15,925 nucleotides of DNA from Collinsella sp. CAG:166 (GCA_000434535.1 FR878644.1:4222-20146); one strand, 5' to 3'. Shown: positions 1-8,769, counted from the stretch's first letter. A program made the numbers and translations. The notes: generated by a model not told the origin, from the letters alone.

Positions 1-168
1 CCGATTCGCGGCGGCACCGACGGTGCACAGCTGTCGTTCCGCGGTCTGCCCTGCCCCAACCTTTCCACCGGCGGCTATTGCTACCACGGCGTCAACGAGT
101 TCGTCCCGGTCAGTTCGCTCGTCAAGATGACCGACGTGCTCCAGGAGCTCGTCGCCCGCTTTGCATAA
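1..168 (+). CDS. pepT: Peptidase T (tripeptide aminopeptidase), C-terminal fragment
   Basis: Only the last 55 codons and the TAA stop are inside the window; the gene starts beyond the left edge. The reading frame begins PIRGGTDGAQLSFRGLP and continues to a GGYCYHG segment. These match the C-terminal end of PepT, a zinc-dependent M20-family peptidase that removes the N-terminal residue from tripeptides in the cytoplasm. The His of the YHG segment (residue 29 of the fragment) corresponds to a family metal ligand, by memory of the E. coli enzyme. The gene converges on the minus-strand LCP gene and is followed by a classic hairpin terminator at 193-232. Identification is firm for the family, but the catalytic half cannot be assessed. 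Confidence 0.88.
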   Translation, partial: PIRGGTDGAQLSFRGLPCPNLSTGGYCYHGVNEFVPVSSLVKMTDVLQELVARFA

Positions 169-192
169 GGAACTCGAACAATCTAGGTAAGC

Positions 193-232
193 AAAACCGC
201 CCCGTCCTCAAAACCGAGAACGGGGCGGTTTT
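193..232 (+). terminator. Intrinsic terminator of pepT
   Basis: A perfect 13-bp stem pairs 193-205 with 220-232 (AAAACCGCCCCGT with its complement), loop 206-219, followed by a run of five T at 229-233. It begins 25 bases after the pepT stop codon. GC-rich stem plus T-run on the plus strand is the standard Rho-independent form. Confidence 0.9.
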
Positions 233-257
233 TGGTGCAAGGGGAGTAGTCAGCACC

Positions 258-268
258 GCAGGTTGAGC
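258..268 (+). repeat. 11-base word also present at 15894-15904
   Basis: GCAGGTTGAGC occurs here and again at 15894-15904, both in gene-free, palindrome-rich DNA at opposite ends of the window. An 11-base match between two short intergenic stretches is not expected often by chance, but it is short enough that coincidence remains possible. Confidence 0.35.
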
Positions 269-270
269 CA

Positions 271-373
271 ACGTCAGCGAGCGACGTCCAAGGCGAACAA
301 GTTGGCATGAAAAAGGCAGGGCATTGACCTTCTGGTCATGTCCTGCCTTTTGAATGACAAATTGTCGCCTTGG
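271..373. repeat. Palindrome cluster (REP- or MITE-like) between convergent genes
   Basis: A small hairpin (ACGTC 271-275 with GACGT 283-287) is followed by a long imperfect inverted repeat. CCAAGGCGA at 288-296 pairs with TCGCCTTGG at 365-373, and the arms continue inward with a few mismatches through 302-308 with 354-360 to the perfect core at 311-320 with 342-351. The whole arm is about 43 bases per side. This is more structure than a terminator needs and resembles a mobile palindromic repeat that supplies the terminator. Whether it is repeated elsewhere in the genome cannot be seen here. Confidence 0.5.
310..351. terminator. Bidirectional terminator between pepT and the LCP gene
   Basis: AAAAGGCAGG (311-320) pairs with CCTGCCTTTT (342-351). 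The inner arm continues as CA/TG and TGACC/GGTCA around a single unpaired T, closing on a 4-base loop at 330-333. The A-run at 310-314 reads as five T on the minus strand, and 348-351 gives four T on the plus strand. It can therefore end transcripts from both convergent genes. It forms the core of the larger inverted repeat. Confidence 0.8.
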
Positions 374-393
374 GCGGCGCGCAGCGTCGAGCC

Positions 394-421
394 GTTACGG
401 CGTTTGGTAAAACGCCGTAAC
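394..421 (-). other. 12-bp hairpin directly after the LCP stop codon
   Basis: GTTACGGCGTTT (394-405) pairs perfectly with 410-421, loop GGTA at 406-409. On the minus strand it starts at the base after the LCP stop codon (424-422). There is no T-run after it, so it is not a standard intrinsic terminator. It could protect the mRNA 3' end or be part of the palindrome cluster next to it. Confidence 0.6.
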
Positions 422-1657
422 TTAGTAGTTGGCCTCGTAGCCGTTGCCGTCGCCGGTGGGCTCTTCGTAGTAGTCCGAATCGCTCGAATCGCTTGAGTCA
501 TCGGAATCGTCAGAGCTGACCGATGAGGTTGCGGTACCGTTTGCGTAGTCGTCAGACGTGTTGTTGTTCAGGTCGCCGATCGTAGAGCTGGAACCGTCGG
601 AAAGACCCATGGTGTTGGGACCCTTGGGATCCTTGCCGGCATCGACGCGCTCCATCATTTCCTTGAGCTCGTCCTCGTAGACAAAGACGTAGCTCACACC
701 GTCGATCATGGTGCTGTCGTCGGCGTACGAGGGCAGGTTGGCCGAGTAGATACCGTCGACATCCATACCGCGCATGGCGTTGACCGTAGCCACGATATCC
801 TGAACGCTCATATCGGTTACGAGCATATCGGACAGCGAATTAACCAGGCCAAAAATCTTCGTGGCATCGAAGTTATTGAGAATCTGGTTGGCAAGGGCGC
901 CAAGCACCTGACGCTGGTGGCGCATGCGCGTGTAATCGCCGTCGGCATAGGTGTAGCGGCAGCGGGCATAGGTAAGGGCGGTGGCACCGTCCATATGCTG
1001 CTGGCCAGCGGTAATCTTAATATCCAGGTGCTCGGGGTCGTCAACATCATCGGTTGCGTTAATGTCGATACCGCCAACCGAATCAATCAGTGCCTGCATA
1101 CCGTCGAAGCTGACCTCGGCATAGTGGGAAATCTGAACACCGCACAGCTCGTTGACCGCCTCGACCATGGCCTCGGCGCCGCCAACGGTATGGCAGGCGT
1201 TGATCTTCATGGTCTCGCCCTTGTACTCGACCTTGGTGTCGCGCGGAACGGAAATGAGCGTCGCCTGCTTTTGCGTGGGGTCGATGCGTGCCAGGATAAT
1301 CGAGTCGGCACGATACGTATCCTCGCCCGGACGGCCGTCGGTGCCAAGAAGCAGCACGTAGAACGGATCCTTTGCCTCATCGGTGTCAACCAGAACCCGA
1401 CGCAGATTGTCGGTAATGACATTAGAATCGCCGAGCTTGCCCATAATGGTGGCAAACCACAGGCCGGCAGCGGTAGTGGCACTCAGCAGCACGCCAAGCA
1501 CGACAATGAGCGCGACGTGACGAATCGTGTGGCTACGACGACGTTGACGAGCGCGCTCGGAATAGCGAGCCACGTTATCGCGACTGTAGATCTTGGCCTG
1601 CGCACCAGTTGAGGGTCTTCGGGCGGTGGTATCCGCGAGGGGCTTTTTATTAAACAT
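422..1657 (-). CDS. LytR-CpsA-Psr (LCP) family cell-wall glycopolymer ligase
   Basis: This is a membrane-anchored enzyme of the family that transfers undecaprenyl-linked glycopolymers (teichoic-acid-like or capsular) onto peptidoglycan outside the cell. The 411-residue protein has a basic cytoplasmic N-terminus (about 1-44), one membrane segment (about 45-70, HVALIVVLGVLL onward) and the LCP domain (about 99-260). Visible LCP landmarks are LLLGTDGR, YRADSI, SVPRDT and the Arg-rich stretch DGDYTRMRHQRQ that binds the lipid pyrophosphate in the family. The extracellular tail (from about 343) is Ser/Asp-rich, including SSDDSDDSSDSSDSD. An in-frame TTG lies two codons upstream (1663), but ATG at 1657 fits the AGG six bases ahead better. 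The start is 12 bases after the murA stop, so the two genes are probably one unit. Which polymer is attached cannot be told. Confidence 0.9.
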   Translation of the reverse strand: MFNKKPLADTTARRPSTGAQAKIYSRDNVARYSERARQRRRSHTIRHVALIVVLGVLLSATTAAGLWFATIMGKLGDSNVITDNLRRVLVDTDEAKDPFYVLLLGTDGRPGEDTYRADSIILARIDPTQKQATLISVPRDTKVEYKGETMKINACHTVGGAEAMVEAVNELCGVQISHYAEVSFDGMQALIDSVGGIDINATDDVDDPEHLDIKITAGQQHMDGATALTYARCRYTYADGDYTRMRHQRQVLGALANQILNNFDATKIFGLVNSLSDMLVTDMSVQDIVATVNAMRGMDVDGIYSANLPSYADDSTMIDGVSYVFVYEDELKEMMERVDAGKDPKGPNTMGLSDGSSSTIGDLNNNTSDDYANGTATSSVSSDDSDDSSDSSDSDYYEEPTGDGNGYEANY

Positions 1658-1669
1658 AGGCAACCTGTA

Positions 1670-2953
1670 TTAGTAGATGACGGGATCGGGGACGGTAGCA
1701 TGCTCGACATGCGCGCCGAGCGCCTGCAGCTTTTCGACAAACTGCTCGTAGCCGCGCTTGATGTGATGGATAGCCGAAACCTCGGTCGTCCCGTCGGCGA
1801 TCAAGCCCGCTACGACGAGGGCCGCTCCGCCACGCAGATCGGGCGAGGTAACCTGTGCACCCGAGAAGCCCTTGACGCCATGAATCATGGCATGATGACT
1901 CTCGATACGAATGTCGGCACCCATGCGCACCAGCTCAGAGGCAAACATAAAGCGATTCTCGAAGATGTTCTCGGTGATAACGGAGCTGCCGTCGGCAAGG
2001 GCGGAGAGTACCATAATCTGCGCCTGCATGTCCGTCGGGAAGCCGGGGAACGGAAGCGTCTGGATGTCGACCGGCTTGATACGCTCGGCACGGTTTACAT
2101 GGACGCCATCCTCGACGCGCTCGCAGTCGATACCCATGAGCTCCATCTTCTTGAGCACCATGCCCAAGTGAATGGGGCAAAAGCCCGTGACATCGACACC
2201 GCGATCGTCGGCCATCAACGCACCGGCAACGATAAAGGTACCGGCCTCGATGCGGTCGCCTACTACGCGATGGGTAACAGGATGGAGCTCTTCCACGCCT
2301 TCGATAGTCACGACGGGCGTGCCGGCGCCAACAATCTTGGCGCCCATCTCGTTGAGCATGTTGGCGAGATCGACGATCTCGGGCTCGCGGGCGGCATTGT
2401 CGATAACCGTGGTACCCTGCGCGCGCACGGATGCCATAATGAGGTTCTCGGTCGCACCGACACTGGCAAACTCGAGCGTGACGGTGGTACCGCGCAGACC
2501 TTGGGGCGCATTAGCGTTGATGTAACCGTGGGCGGTATCGAACTCAACGCCCAGGGCCTCAAGACCAAGAATGTGCATATCGATCTTGCGAGCACCCAGG
2601 TTGCAGCCGCCCGGCATGGCGATCTTGGCGCGATGGAAGCGGCCCAGCAGGGGTCCCATGACGGCGGTGGAAGCACGCATCTTAGCGACGAGCTCGTAGG
2701 GGGCCTCCCAAGAATCGACCTGAGAGGTATCAATCTCGAGCGTGTGCTCGTCGAGAACATCGATCGTAGCGCCCATGCCCTTGAGCACCTTGCCCATCAC
2801 GTGGACATCGGAAATATCGGGCACGTTCTGCAGCGTCGTTTTGCCCGGCGCCAGAAGCGTTGCCGCCATGAGTTTGAGTGCGGAGTTCTTGGCGCCCGAA
2901 ACGGGCACGGAGCCTCCGATGGCGTGGCCACCCTCAACGCGGATAATATCCAA
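1670..2953 (-). CDS. murA: UDP-N-acetylglucosamine 1-carboxyvinyltransferase
   Basis: MurA catalyses the first committed cytoplasmic step of peptidoglycan synthesis, transferring enolpyruvate from phosphoenolpyruvate to UDP-GlcNAc. The 427-residue length is normal. The N-terminus carries the substrate-binding SGAKNSALKL segment (Lys22, Asn23). The catalytic loop reads PGGCNLGAR, with the active-site Cys at residue 117 (Cys115 in E. coli). A Cys here, not Asp, is the fosfomycin-sensitive form by family knowledge. The start codon is TTG at 2953: GAAAGGG lies six bases upstream (2966-2960), and the sequence after it aligns with the normal MDxxxVxGG start. No alternative start exists before residue 29. 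A strong terminator for the atp operon ends right at this ribosome binding site, so expression must come from read-through or a promoter I could not find. Confidence 0.96.
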   Translation of the reverse strand: MDIIRVEGGHAIGGSVPVSGAKNSALKLMAATLLAPGKTTLQNVPDISDVHVMGKVLKGMGATIDVLDEHTLEIDTSQVDSWEAPYELVAKMRASTAVMGPLLGRFHRAKIAMPGGCNLGARKIDMHILGLEALGVEFDTAHGYINANAPQGLRGTTVTLEFASVGATENLIMASVRAQGTTVIDNAAREPEIVDLANMLNEMGAKIVGAGTPVVTIEGVEELHPVTHRVVGDRIEAGTFIVAGALMADDRGVDVTGFCPIHLGMVLKKMELMGIDCERVEDGVHVNRAERIKPVDIQTLPFPGFPTDMQAQIMVLSALADGSSVITENIFENRFMFASELVRMGADIRIESHHAMIHGVKGFSGAQVTSPDLRGGAALVVAGLIADGTTEVSAIHHIKRGYEQFVEKLQALGAHVEHATVPDPVIY

Positions 2954-2966
2954 GGTCTACCCTTTC

Positions 2967-3005
2967 AAAAAGCATGCCCGGGATGGCTGAGCCATCCCGG
3001 GCATG
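2967..3005 (-). terminator. Strong intrinsic terminator between atpC and murA
   Basis: A perfect 15-bp GC-rich stem pairs 2973-2987 with 2991-3005 around a 3-base loop. On the minus strand it is followed by C and then five T (2971-2967). It lies 37 bases after the atpC stop. The T-run ends at 2967 and the murA Shine-Dalgarno begins at 2966, so a transcript ending here stops just before the murA ribosome binding site. Confidence 0.88.
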
Positions 3006-3041
3006 ATGTGTTCGCAAATGGTCGAACGCTAAATCGTTTGA

Positions 3042-3434
3042 CTATTGGGCAAGCTTGAGCTTACACCATGCGATTTCATTATAGAGGTAGGCGCGGCGTG
3101 CATCATCCTCCGACAAATTACCCAGCTTCTCTTCAAAACCTTGAATATCAGCTTTAAGCTTGTCGGCATCGACGGTCGCCAAATCGCAAGCGCGCTCGGC
3201 GAGAACGGTCACGACATCGTCCGCAACCTGGGCATAGCCGCCGGCCACGGCAAACGTGTGGTCGACAGTGCCCATGGCCTTATCGGAAACGCGAACGTAA
3301 CCGCGGTCGATCGTGCAGATCTCGCTGGAGTGAGCAGGCAGAACGCCAAACTCGCCATCCGTGGACGGAATCGACACAAACGCAGCGTCGCCCTCATAGG
3401 CGCAGCTCACGGGGCACACGATGCGGATACGCAT
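3042..3434 (-). CDS. atpC: F-type ATP synthase epsilon subunit
   Basis: Epsilon is part of the central rotor stalk and an inhibitor of ATP hydrolysis. The 130-residue protein shows the family's N-terminal beta-sandwich (about 1-85), with YEGDAAFVSIPSTDGEFGVLP and a Gly-rich AVAGGYAQV strand. A C-terminal helical hairpin follows (about 88-130), including LSEDDARRAYLYNEIAW. It is the last gene of the operon, starting three bases after the atpD stop, and is followed by the strong terminator at 2967-3005. Length and position are typical. The identification rests on order as much as sequence, because epsilon is the least conserved subunit. Confidence 0.95.
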   Translation of the reverse strand: MRIRIVCPVSCAYEGDAAFVSIPSTDGEFGVLPAHSSEICTIDRGYVRVSDKAMGTVDHTFAVAGGYAQVADDVVTVLAERACDLATVDADKLKADIQGFEEKLGNLSEDDARRAYLYNEIAWCKLKLAQ

Positions 3435-3437
3435 AAC

Positions 3438-4891
<1,454 letters not shown>

Positions 4892-4892
<1 letters not shown>

Positions 4893-5800
4893 TACTGTTC
4901 CTCCAATGCTGAGGCTCCGCCGACGATCTCGTTAATCTCGGTCGTGATCGAAGCCTGGCGCACGCGACTATACGTGCGGGTAAGGGTCGAGATGATCGCG
5001 GTGGCGTTTTCCGTCGCGGAGTGCATGGCCTTGCGGCGTGCACCCTGCTCGGCAGCCGCCGAATCGATCAGGGCCTGGTAGATGACCGTCAGGATATAAG
5101 ACGGCACAAGCTTGCCGAGAACATGCTCGGGAGAGGGCACGAACTCGAACGTGGACGAGATGCGCTTAGGGGCGTCGGTCTCGTTCTTACGCGGACCGTG
5201 GGCCATAGCGATCATCTCGGGGTCGAGCGGCAACAGATGCTCGACGCGAAGCTCCTGATCCACGCGATTCTTGGCGTGGTGGTAGACAAGCTCGACACGG
5301 TCAAGCTCACCGGCACGATACGCATCGCAGATATGAGAGGAGATCATGCGGGCCTGATTGAAATCGGGCTCAGAGGAGTTGCCCTCAAAGTGCATGACGA
5401 CGTTTGCGCGGTCACGGAAATACGTGGCCGGCTTACGCCCGCACGCGATGATCTCGCACTCGATGCCGTCGTTCGCCCAAGAAGCGGCGAGCTTTTCGGC
5501 CGTGCGCTCCACCGTCGTATTGAAACCGCCGGCAAGGCCGCGGTCCGAGGCAATAACGACAATCAGGCCATGCTTGACGCTCTCATGCTTCTGCAGCATG
5601 GGATCGGTGCCCGAACAGGAGGCGTCGCCGGCGACCGTCAACATGACGTCGGTCAGCGCCTCCTTATAGGGCTCGGCCTGCTTGGAGCGATCGAGGGCAC
5701 GACGGATCTTGGCCGTAGAGACCATCTCCATCGTGCGCGTGATCTGCTTGGTCGTGGTAACCGAGGAGATTCGCTTCTTAATGTCGCGAAGGTTGGCCAT
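4892..5800 (-). CDS. atpG: F-type ATP synthase gamma subunit
   Basis: Gamma is the rotating central shaft linking the c ring to the alpha/beta hexamer. The 302-residue length is slightly above average. Both diagnostic coiled-coil ends are present: the N-terminal MANLRDIKKRISSVTTTKQI followed by TRTMEMVSTAK, and the C-terminal SRVRQASITTEINEIVGGA. The central Rossmann-like part includes VIASDRGLAGGFN. It starts five bases after the atpA stop and overlaps atpD by one base. Short runs such as GPRKNETDAPKRIS in the middle account for the extra length. Confidence 0.97.
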
Positions 5801-5805
5801 GGGGC

Positions 5806-7404
5806 TTAGTTCTCCTCTGATCCAGAAACATCCGAATGGTGCTTGGCCATGAACTGCTGCTTGAAGTCGCCGATGACGCGCAAGAGCTCAGCCTTGGTGT
5901 CATCATCGATCTTCTTGGCGCGAACCTTATCGAGCAGCGAGCCAAAGCCATTGTCCATGTACTCGATGAGCTCGGCACGGAAAGGCAGCACGTCGGCAAT
6001 CTCCAGGTCATCCAGGAAGCCCTCGTTGCCAGCGAACAGCGTAACGATCTGCTCGCCAACCTCAAACGGCTTGTAGCGCGGCTGCTTCAGGAGCTCGGTC
6101 ATGCGGGCACCATGGGTCAGCTGCTTCTGAGTAGCCTCGTCGAGGTCGGAGCCGAACTGCGTAAAGCCGGCGAGCTCCTGGTACGAAGCGAGGTCCAGAC
6201 GGAGGTTACCGGCGACCTGCTTCATAGCCTTGGTCTGCGCGTCGCCACCGACGCGGGACACGGAAATGCCCACGTCGACTGCCGGGCGCTGACCCTGGAA
6301 GAAGAGCTCGGACTGCAGATAGATCTGACCATCGGTAATGGAAATGACGTTGGTCGGAATGTAGGCCGAGACGTCGCCGTCCTGGGTCTCGATGATCGGC
6401 AGTGCCGTCATGGAGCCGTAGCCGTTCTTCTTGGACATCTTGACGGCACGCTCGAGCAGACGAGAGTGCAGGTAGAAGATGTCGCCAGGATAGGCCTCGC
6501 GTCCGGGCGGACGATGCAGCGTCAGCGACATCTGACGGTAGGCCACGGCCTGCTTGGACAGGTCATCGTAGATGACGAGCACGTGGCCGCCGGGGTTGGT
6601 CTCGCTAGCGGGCTTGCCATCCTCGCCGTTGTACATGAAGAACTCGCCGATAGCGGCACCGGCCATAGGCGCGATGTACTGCATAGGGGCGGAATCGGCA
6701 GCGGTTGCCGAAACGATGATGGTGTAGTCGAGCGCACCGTGCTGAGCGAGGGTCTCGCGGATGTTGGCAACCGTGGAGGCCTTCTGGCCGACGGCGACAT
6801 AGATGCAGACCATGCCCTTGCCGCGCTGGTTGAGGATAGCGTCGATGGCGATGGCGGTCTTACCGGTCTTACGGTCGCCAATGATGAGCTCTCGCTGACC
6901 GCGACCAATAGGCACCATGGAGTCGATGGCCAACAGGCCGGTCTGAACCGGCTCGCACACCGGGGTACGGTCGATGACGCCGGGGGCCTTGAACTCAATG
7001 GGACGACGGTGCGTGGCGACGATGTCGCCCAGGCCGTCGATGGGCTGGCCGAGCGGATTGACGACGCGGCCGAGCATGGCGCGGCTCACGGGGATATCCA
7101 TAATGCGGCCAGTGGTGCGGCACTCGTCGCCTTCCTTGATGGAGTCGACGGCACCAAACAGAACGGCGCCGACCTCGTCACGGTCAAGGTTCTGGGCAAG
7201 GCCGAAGACGGTCTCACCGGTATCGGAGCTCTTGAACTCCAGAAGCTCGCCTGCCATGGCGCTCTTGAGGCCGGAGACGCGCGCGATGCCGTCGCCTACC
7301 TCGTCGACCGTTGAAACCTCATGCGTATCGACCGTCGCGGAGAGGCTCGTGAGCTGCTCCTGCAGTTTCTTGGCGATATCCTGGGCATTGAGGGTTTCGG
7401 ACAT
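5806..7404 (-). CDS. atpA: F-type ATP synthase alpha subunit
   Basis: Alpha forms the F1 hexamer with beta and carries non-catalytic nucleotide sites. The 532-residue protein has GDRKTGKT at 176-183 (Walker A, with the Lys also seen in Mycobacterium rather than the Gln of E. coli), VLVIYDD at 275-281, and the strongly conserved RPPGREAYPGD and SVSRVGG stretches. Two things differ from common alphas. About 12 extra residues (263-274, GKPASETNPGGH) sit just before the Walker B strand, and a polar tail ends in SGSEEN. The ATG overlaps the atpH stop (TAATG) and has GGAGGTG upstream. Identification is certain. Confidence 0.98.
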   Translation of the reverse strand: MSETLNAQDIAKKLQEQLTSLSATVDTHEVSTVDEVGDGIARVSGLKSAMAGELLEFKSSDTGETVFGLAQNLDRDEVGAVLFGAVDSIKEGDECRTTGRIMDIPVSRAMLGRVVNPLGQPIDGLGDIVATHRRPIEFKAPGVIDRTPVCEPVQTGLLAIDSMVPIGRGQRELIIGDRKTGKTAIAIDAILNQRGKGMVCIYVAVGQKASTVANIRETLAQHGALDYTIIVSATAADSAPMQYIAPMAGAAIGEFFMYNGEDGKPASETNPGGHVLVIYDDLSKQAVAYRQMSLTLHRPPGREAYPGDIFYLHSRLLERAVKMSKKNGYGSMTALPIIETQDGDVSAYIPTNVISITDGQIYLQSELFFQGQRPAVDVGISVSRVGGDAQTKAMKQVAGNLRLDLASYQELAGFTQFGSDLDEATQKQLTHGARMTELLKQPRYKPFEVGEQIVTLFAGNEGFLDDLEIADVLPFRAELIEYMDNGFGSLLDKVRAKKIDDDTKAELLRVIGDFKQQFMAKHHSDVSGSEEN

Positions 7405-7880
7405 TAGGCTTCACCTCCGTACGAATTAGCAGAGTTTGCGAGGGTCTCCTGCGCGATACGCAGCTGCGTCTTGACGGAAATGTCACGACGCTCGCCGCGG
7501 GCCTCGAGCACCAGGCCGCCCACGATAGACGGGTCGACCTGCTCGATAAGGAATACCTTGCGGCCGAAGTCCTGCTCGCATTTCTTAGTGATGGTTTGAC
7601 GCAGCTCGTCGTCGAGCGGGATCGCCGTGGTGACGGTCACGCCCACTACATCCTCGTCTTCCTCGGCAACATACTTAAAGGCAGCTGCCACCTTGGGAAG
7701 AAGGTCGAGCTGGTCGCGCTTGGACATGGTGTCGAGCACGGCGATGATCTCGGGGCTGGCAGAAGCCAAGCGCTCGATCATCTCGAGGTCCTCGAACACA
7801 TGGTTCTCGGCCTTAGCGGCTTCCAGAAGGGAGCGCGCGTAGGTCTCGAGCACCTTGTCCTGATAGCGGCTAGTCGGCAT
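7404..7880 (-). CDS. atpH: F-type ATP synthase delta subunit
   Basis: Delta joins the top of F1 to the b-subunit peripheral stalk. The 158-residue protein is shorter than the usual 175-180. The N-terminal helical domain begins YQDKVLETYARSLLEAA. The C-terminal part carries the most conserved delta signature, here DPSIVGGLVLEARGERRDIS followed by VKTQLRIAQ. It overlaps the end of atpF by 11 bases and the start of atpA by one base, so translation of the three is probably coupled. Sequence conservation in this family is low, and operon position supports the call strongly. Confidence 0.95.
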   Translation of the reverse strand: MPTSRYQDKVLETYARSLLEAAKAENHVFEDLEMIERLASASPEIIAVLDTMSKRDQLDLLPKVAAAFKYVAEEDEDVVGVTVTTAIPLDDELRQTITKKCEQDFGRKVFLIEQVDPSIVGGLVLEARGERRDISVKTQLRIAQETLANSANSYGGEA

Positions 7881-8472
7881 TCAGGCTACCTGCTTCCTGG
7901 ATGTAGCGCTCGATGAGCTTCTTCTGCTCGGCCTCGTTCTCGAGTGCCTCGCCCACGATCTTGGTGGCGACGGCAACGGACAGGTCGGCGATGGAGTTCG
8001 CGGCACCGGCGTAGATGGACTTGCGCTCGTCCTCGACGGTCGTATGGGCCTTGGCGATGATCTCCTCGGCCTCCTTGTGAGCAGCCTCGATGATACGGGC
8101 GCGCTCGGACTCGGCGTCCTTACGGGCCTCGAGAACGATGTCGGCAGCCTGACGACGGGCGTCGGTGACGATCGAGTCGGACTCAGCGCGCTTGGCGATA
8201 GCCTCCTGCTTGGTCTTCTCGGCCTCGTCGAGGCTCTCCTCGATCTTCTTGCCGCGCTCCTCCATGGTTTTCATGATGCCCGGCAGGGCGACCTTGGCCA
8301 GCACGATCCAGATAATCAGGAAGGCGATAAGCGCCGGGATGAACTCCGCCATCTTAGGGATGAGGATGTCCGCACCGGCGGCGCCGTCCTCGGCGAACGC
8401 GGAAACCGGCATGAGCAGCGCGGCCGCGGACGCGGAGAGTGCGATCGCGCTCTTCTGGGATGAAAGATTCAT
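7870..8472 (-). CDS. atpF: F-type ATP synthase b subunit with N-terminal signal peptide
   Basis: Subunit b is the membrane-anchored peripheral stalk. The 200-residue protein has a typical hydrophobic anchor (about 43-63, FIPALIAFLIIWIVLAKVALP) and a long charged coiled coil (about 65-185, ERGKKIEESLDEAEKTKQEA and onward) that reaches up to delta. Unusually, a complete Sec-type signal peptide precedes the anchor: a short basic start, a hydrophobic core (about 9-22) and an AFA cleavage site after residue 27. Cleavage would leave the N-terminus outside and the stalk inside, the normal b topology. GGAG eight bases upstream of ATG 8472 supports this start, so the leader is not an annotation artefact. 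Confidence 0.96.
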   Translation of the reverse strand: MNLSSQKSAIALSASAAALLMPVSAFAEDGAAGADILIPKMAEFIPALIAFLIIWIVLAKVALPGIMKTMEERGKKIEESLDEAEKTKQEAIAKRAESDSIVTDARRQAADIVLEARKDAESERARIIEAAHKEAEEIIAKAHTTVEDERKSIYAGAANSIADLSVAVATKIVGEALENEAEQKKLIERYIQEAGSLNAD

Positions 8473-8487
8473 ACTTGACGCTCCGTG

Positions 8488-8682
8488 CTATTTAACGATC
8501 AGCGCGACAACGAAGCCGATCAGAGCCAGAGCCTCGCCGAAGGCGGAGCCCATGATGAAGACGGTGAACACGCGGCCCTGGACCTCAGGCTGACGGGCCA
8601 TAGCACCCGTAGCACCCAGAGCAGACAGGCCGATAGCAAGACCAGCGCCGATAACACCGAGACCGTAACCGATAACTCCCAC
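8488..8682 (-). CDS. atpE: F-type ATP synthase c subunit (proton ring)
   Basis: Subunit c forms the membrane rotor ring. At 64 residues it is at the short end of the family (usually 70-80). Helix 1 is Gly/Ala-rich (GVIGYGLGVIGAGLAIG). The cytoplasmic loop is ARQPE (29-33), and helix 2 carries the ion-binding Glu50 in GSAFGEALALIGF. The residues after Glu50 are ALA rather than the ST typical of sodium-binding rings, which points to proton coupling. The start is GTG at 8682, with AAGGAGG close upstream and an in-frame TAA nine codons before, so no longer start is possible. It lies 124 bases after atpB and 15 before atpF. Confidence 0.96.
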   Translation of the reverse strand: MGVIGYGLGVIGAGLAIGLSALGATGAMARQPEVQGRVFTVFIMGSAFGEALALIGFVVALIVK

Positions 8683-8698
8683 GATTCCTCCTTTGTCG

Positions 8699-8718
8699 TG
8701 CGTGTCTTATTTCACGCA
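8699..8718 (-). promoter_or_regulatory. Small hairpin just ahead of the atpE ribosome binding site
   Basis: TGCGTG (8699-8704) pairs with CACGCA (8713-8718) around an 8-base A/T-rich loop. It ends 16 bases before the GTG start of atpE. Together with the hairpin at 8734-8769 it occupies the only sizeable gap inside the operon. In E. coli the same gap holds a translational enhancer that raises c-subunit output; a similar role here is an inference. Confidence 0.4.
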
Positions 8719-8733
8719 GGATAACCTTTTTAT

Positions 8734-8769
8734 AACTGCCGGGCTCCATGGGTACGGGCACCGGCGGTT
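8734..8769 (-). other. Hairpin in the atpB-atpE spacer
   Basis: 8734-8742 pairs with 8761-8769 (eight of nine positions on the transcribed strand, core CCGG/CCGG). On the minus strand it is followed by AGTTATAAAAAGG, with no T-run, so it is not a normal terminator. It could mark an RNA processing or stability site that separates atpB from the highly needed atpE. Confidence 0.4.

Noticed and set aside
1700..3058. Plus-strand open frame of 452 codons opposite murA
   Set aside because: Antisense shadow of murA; it also runs through the atpC-murA terminator.
5836..7314. Plus-strand open frame of 492 codons opposite atpA
   Set aside because: Antisense shadow of atpA, with no ribosome binding site and no recognisable domain.
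8488..8682. Sodium-binding c ring
   Set aside because: The residues after the key Glu50 are Ala-Leu-Ala, without the Ser/Thr ligands or the helix-1 Gln typical of sodium rings, so proton coupling is more likely.
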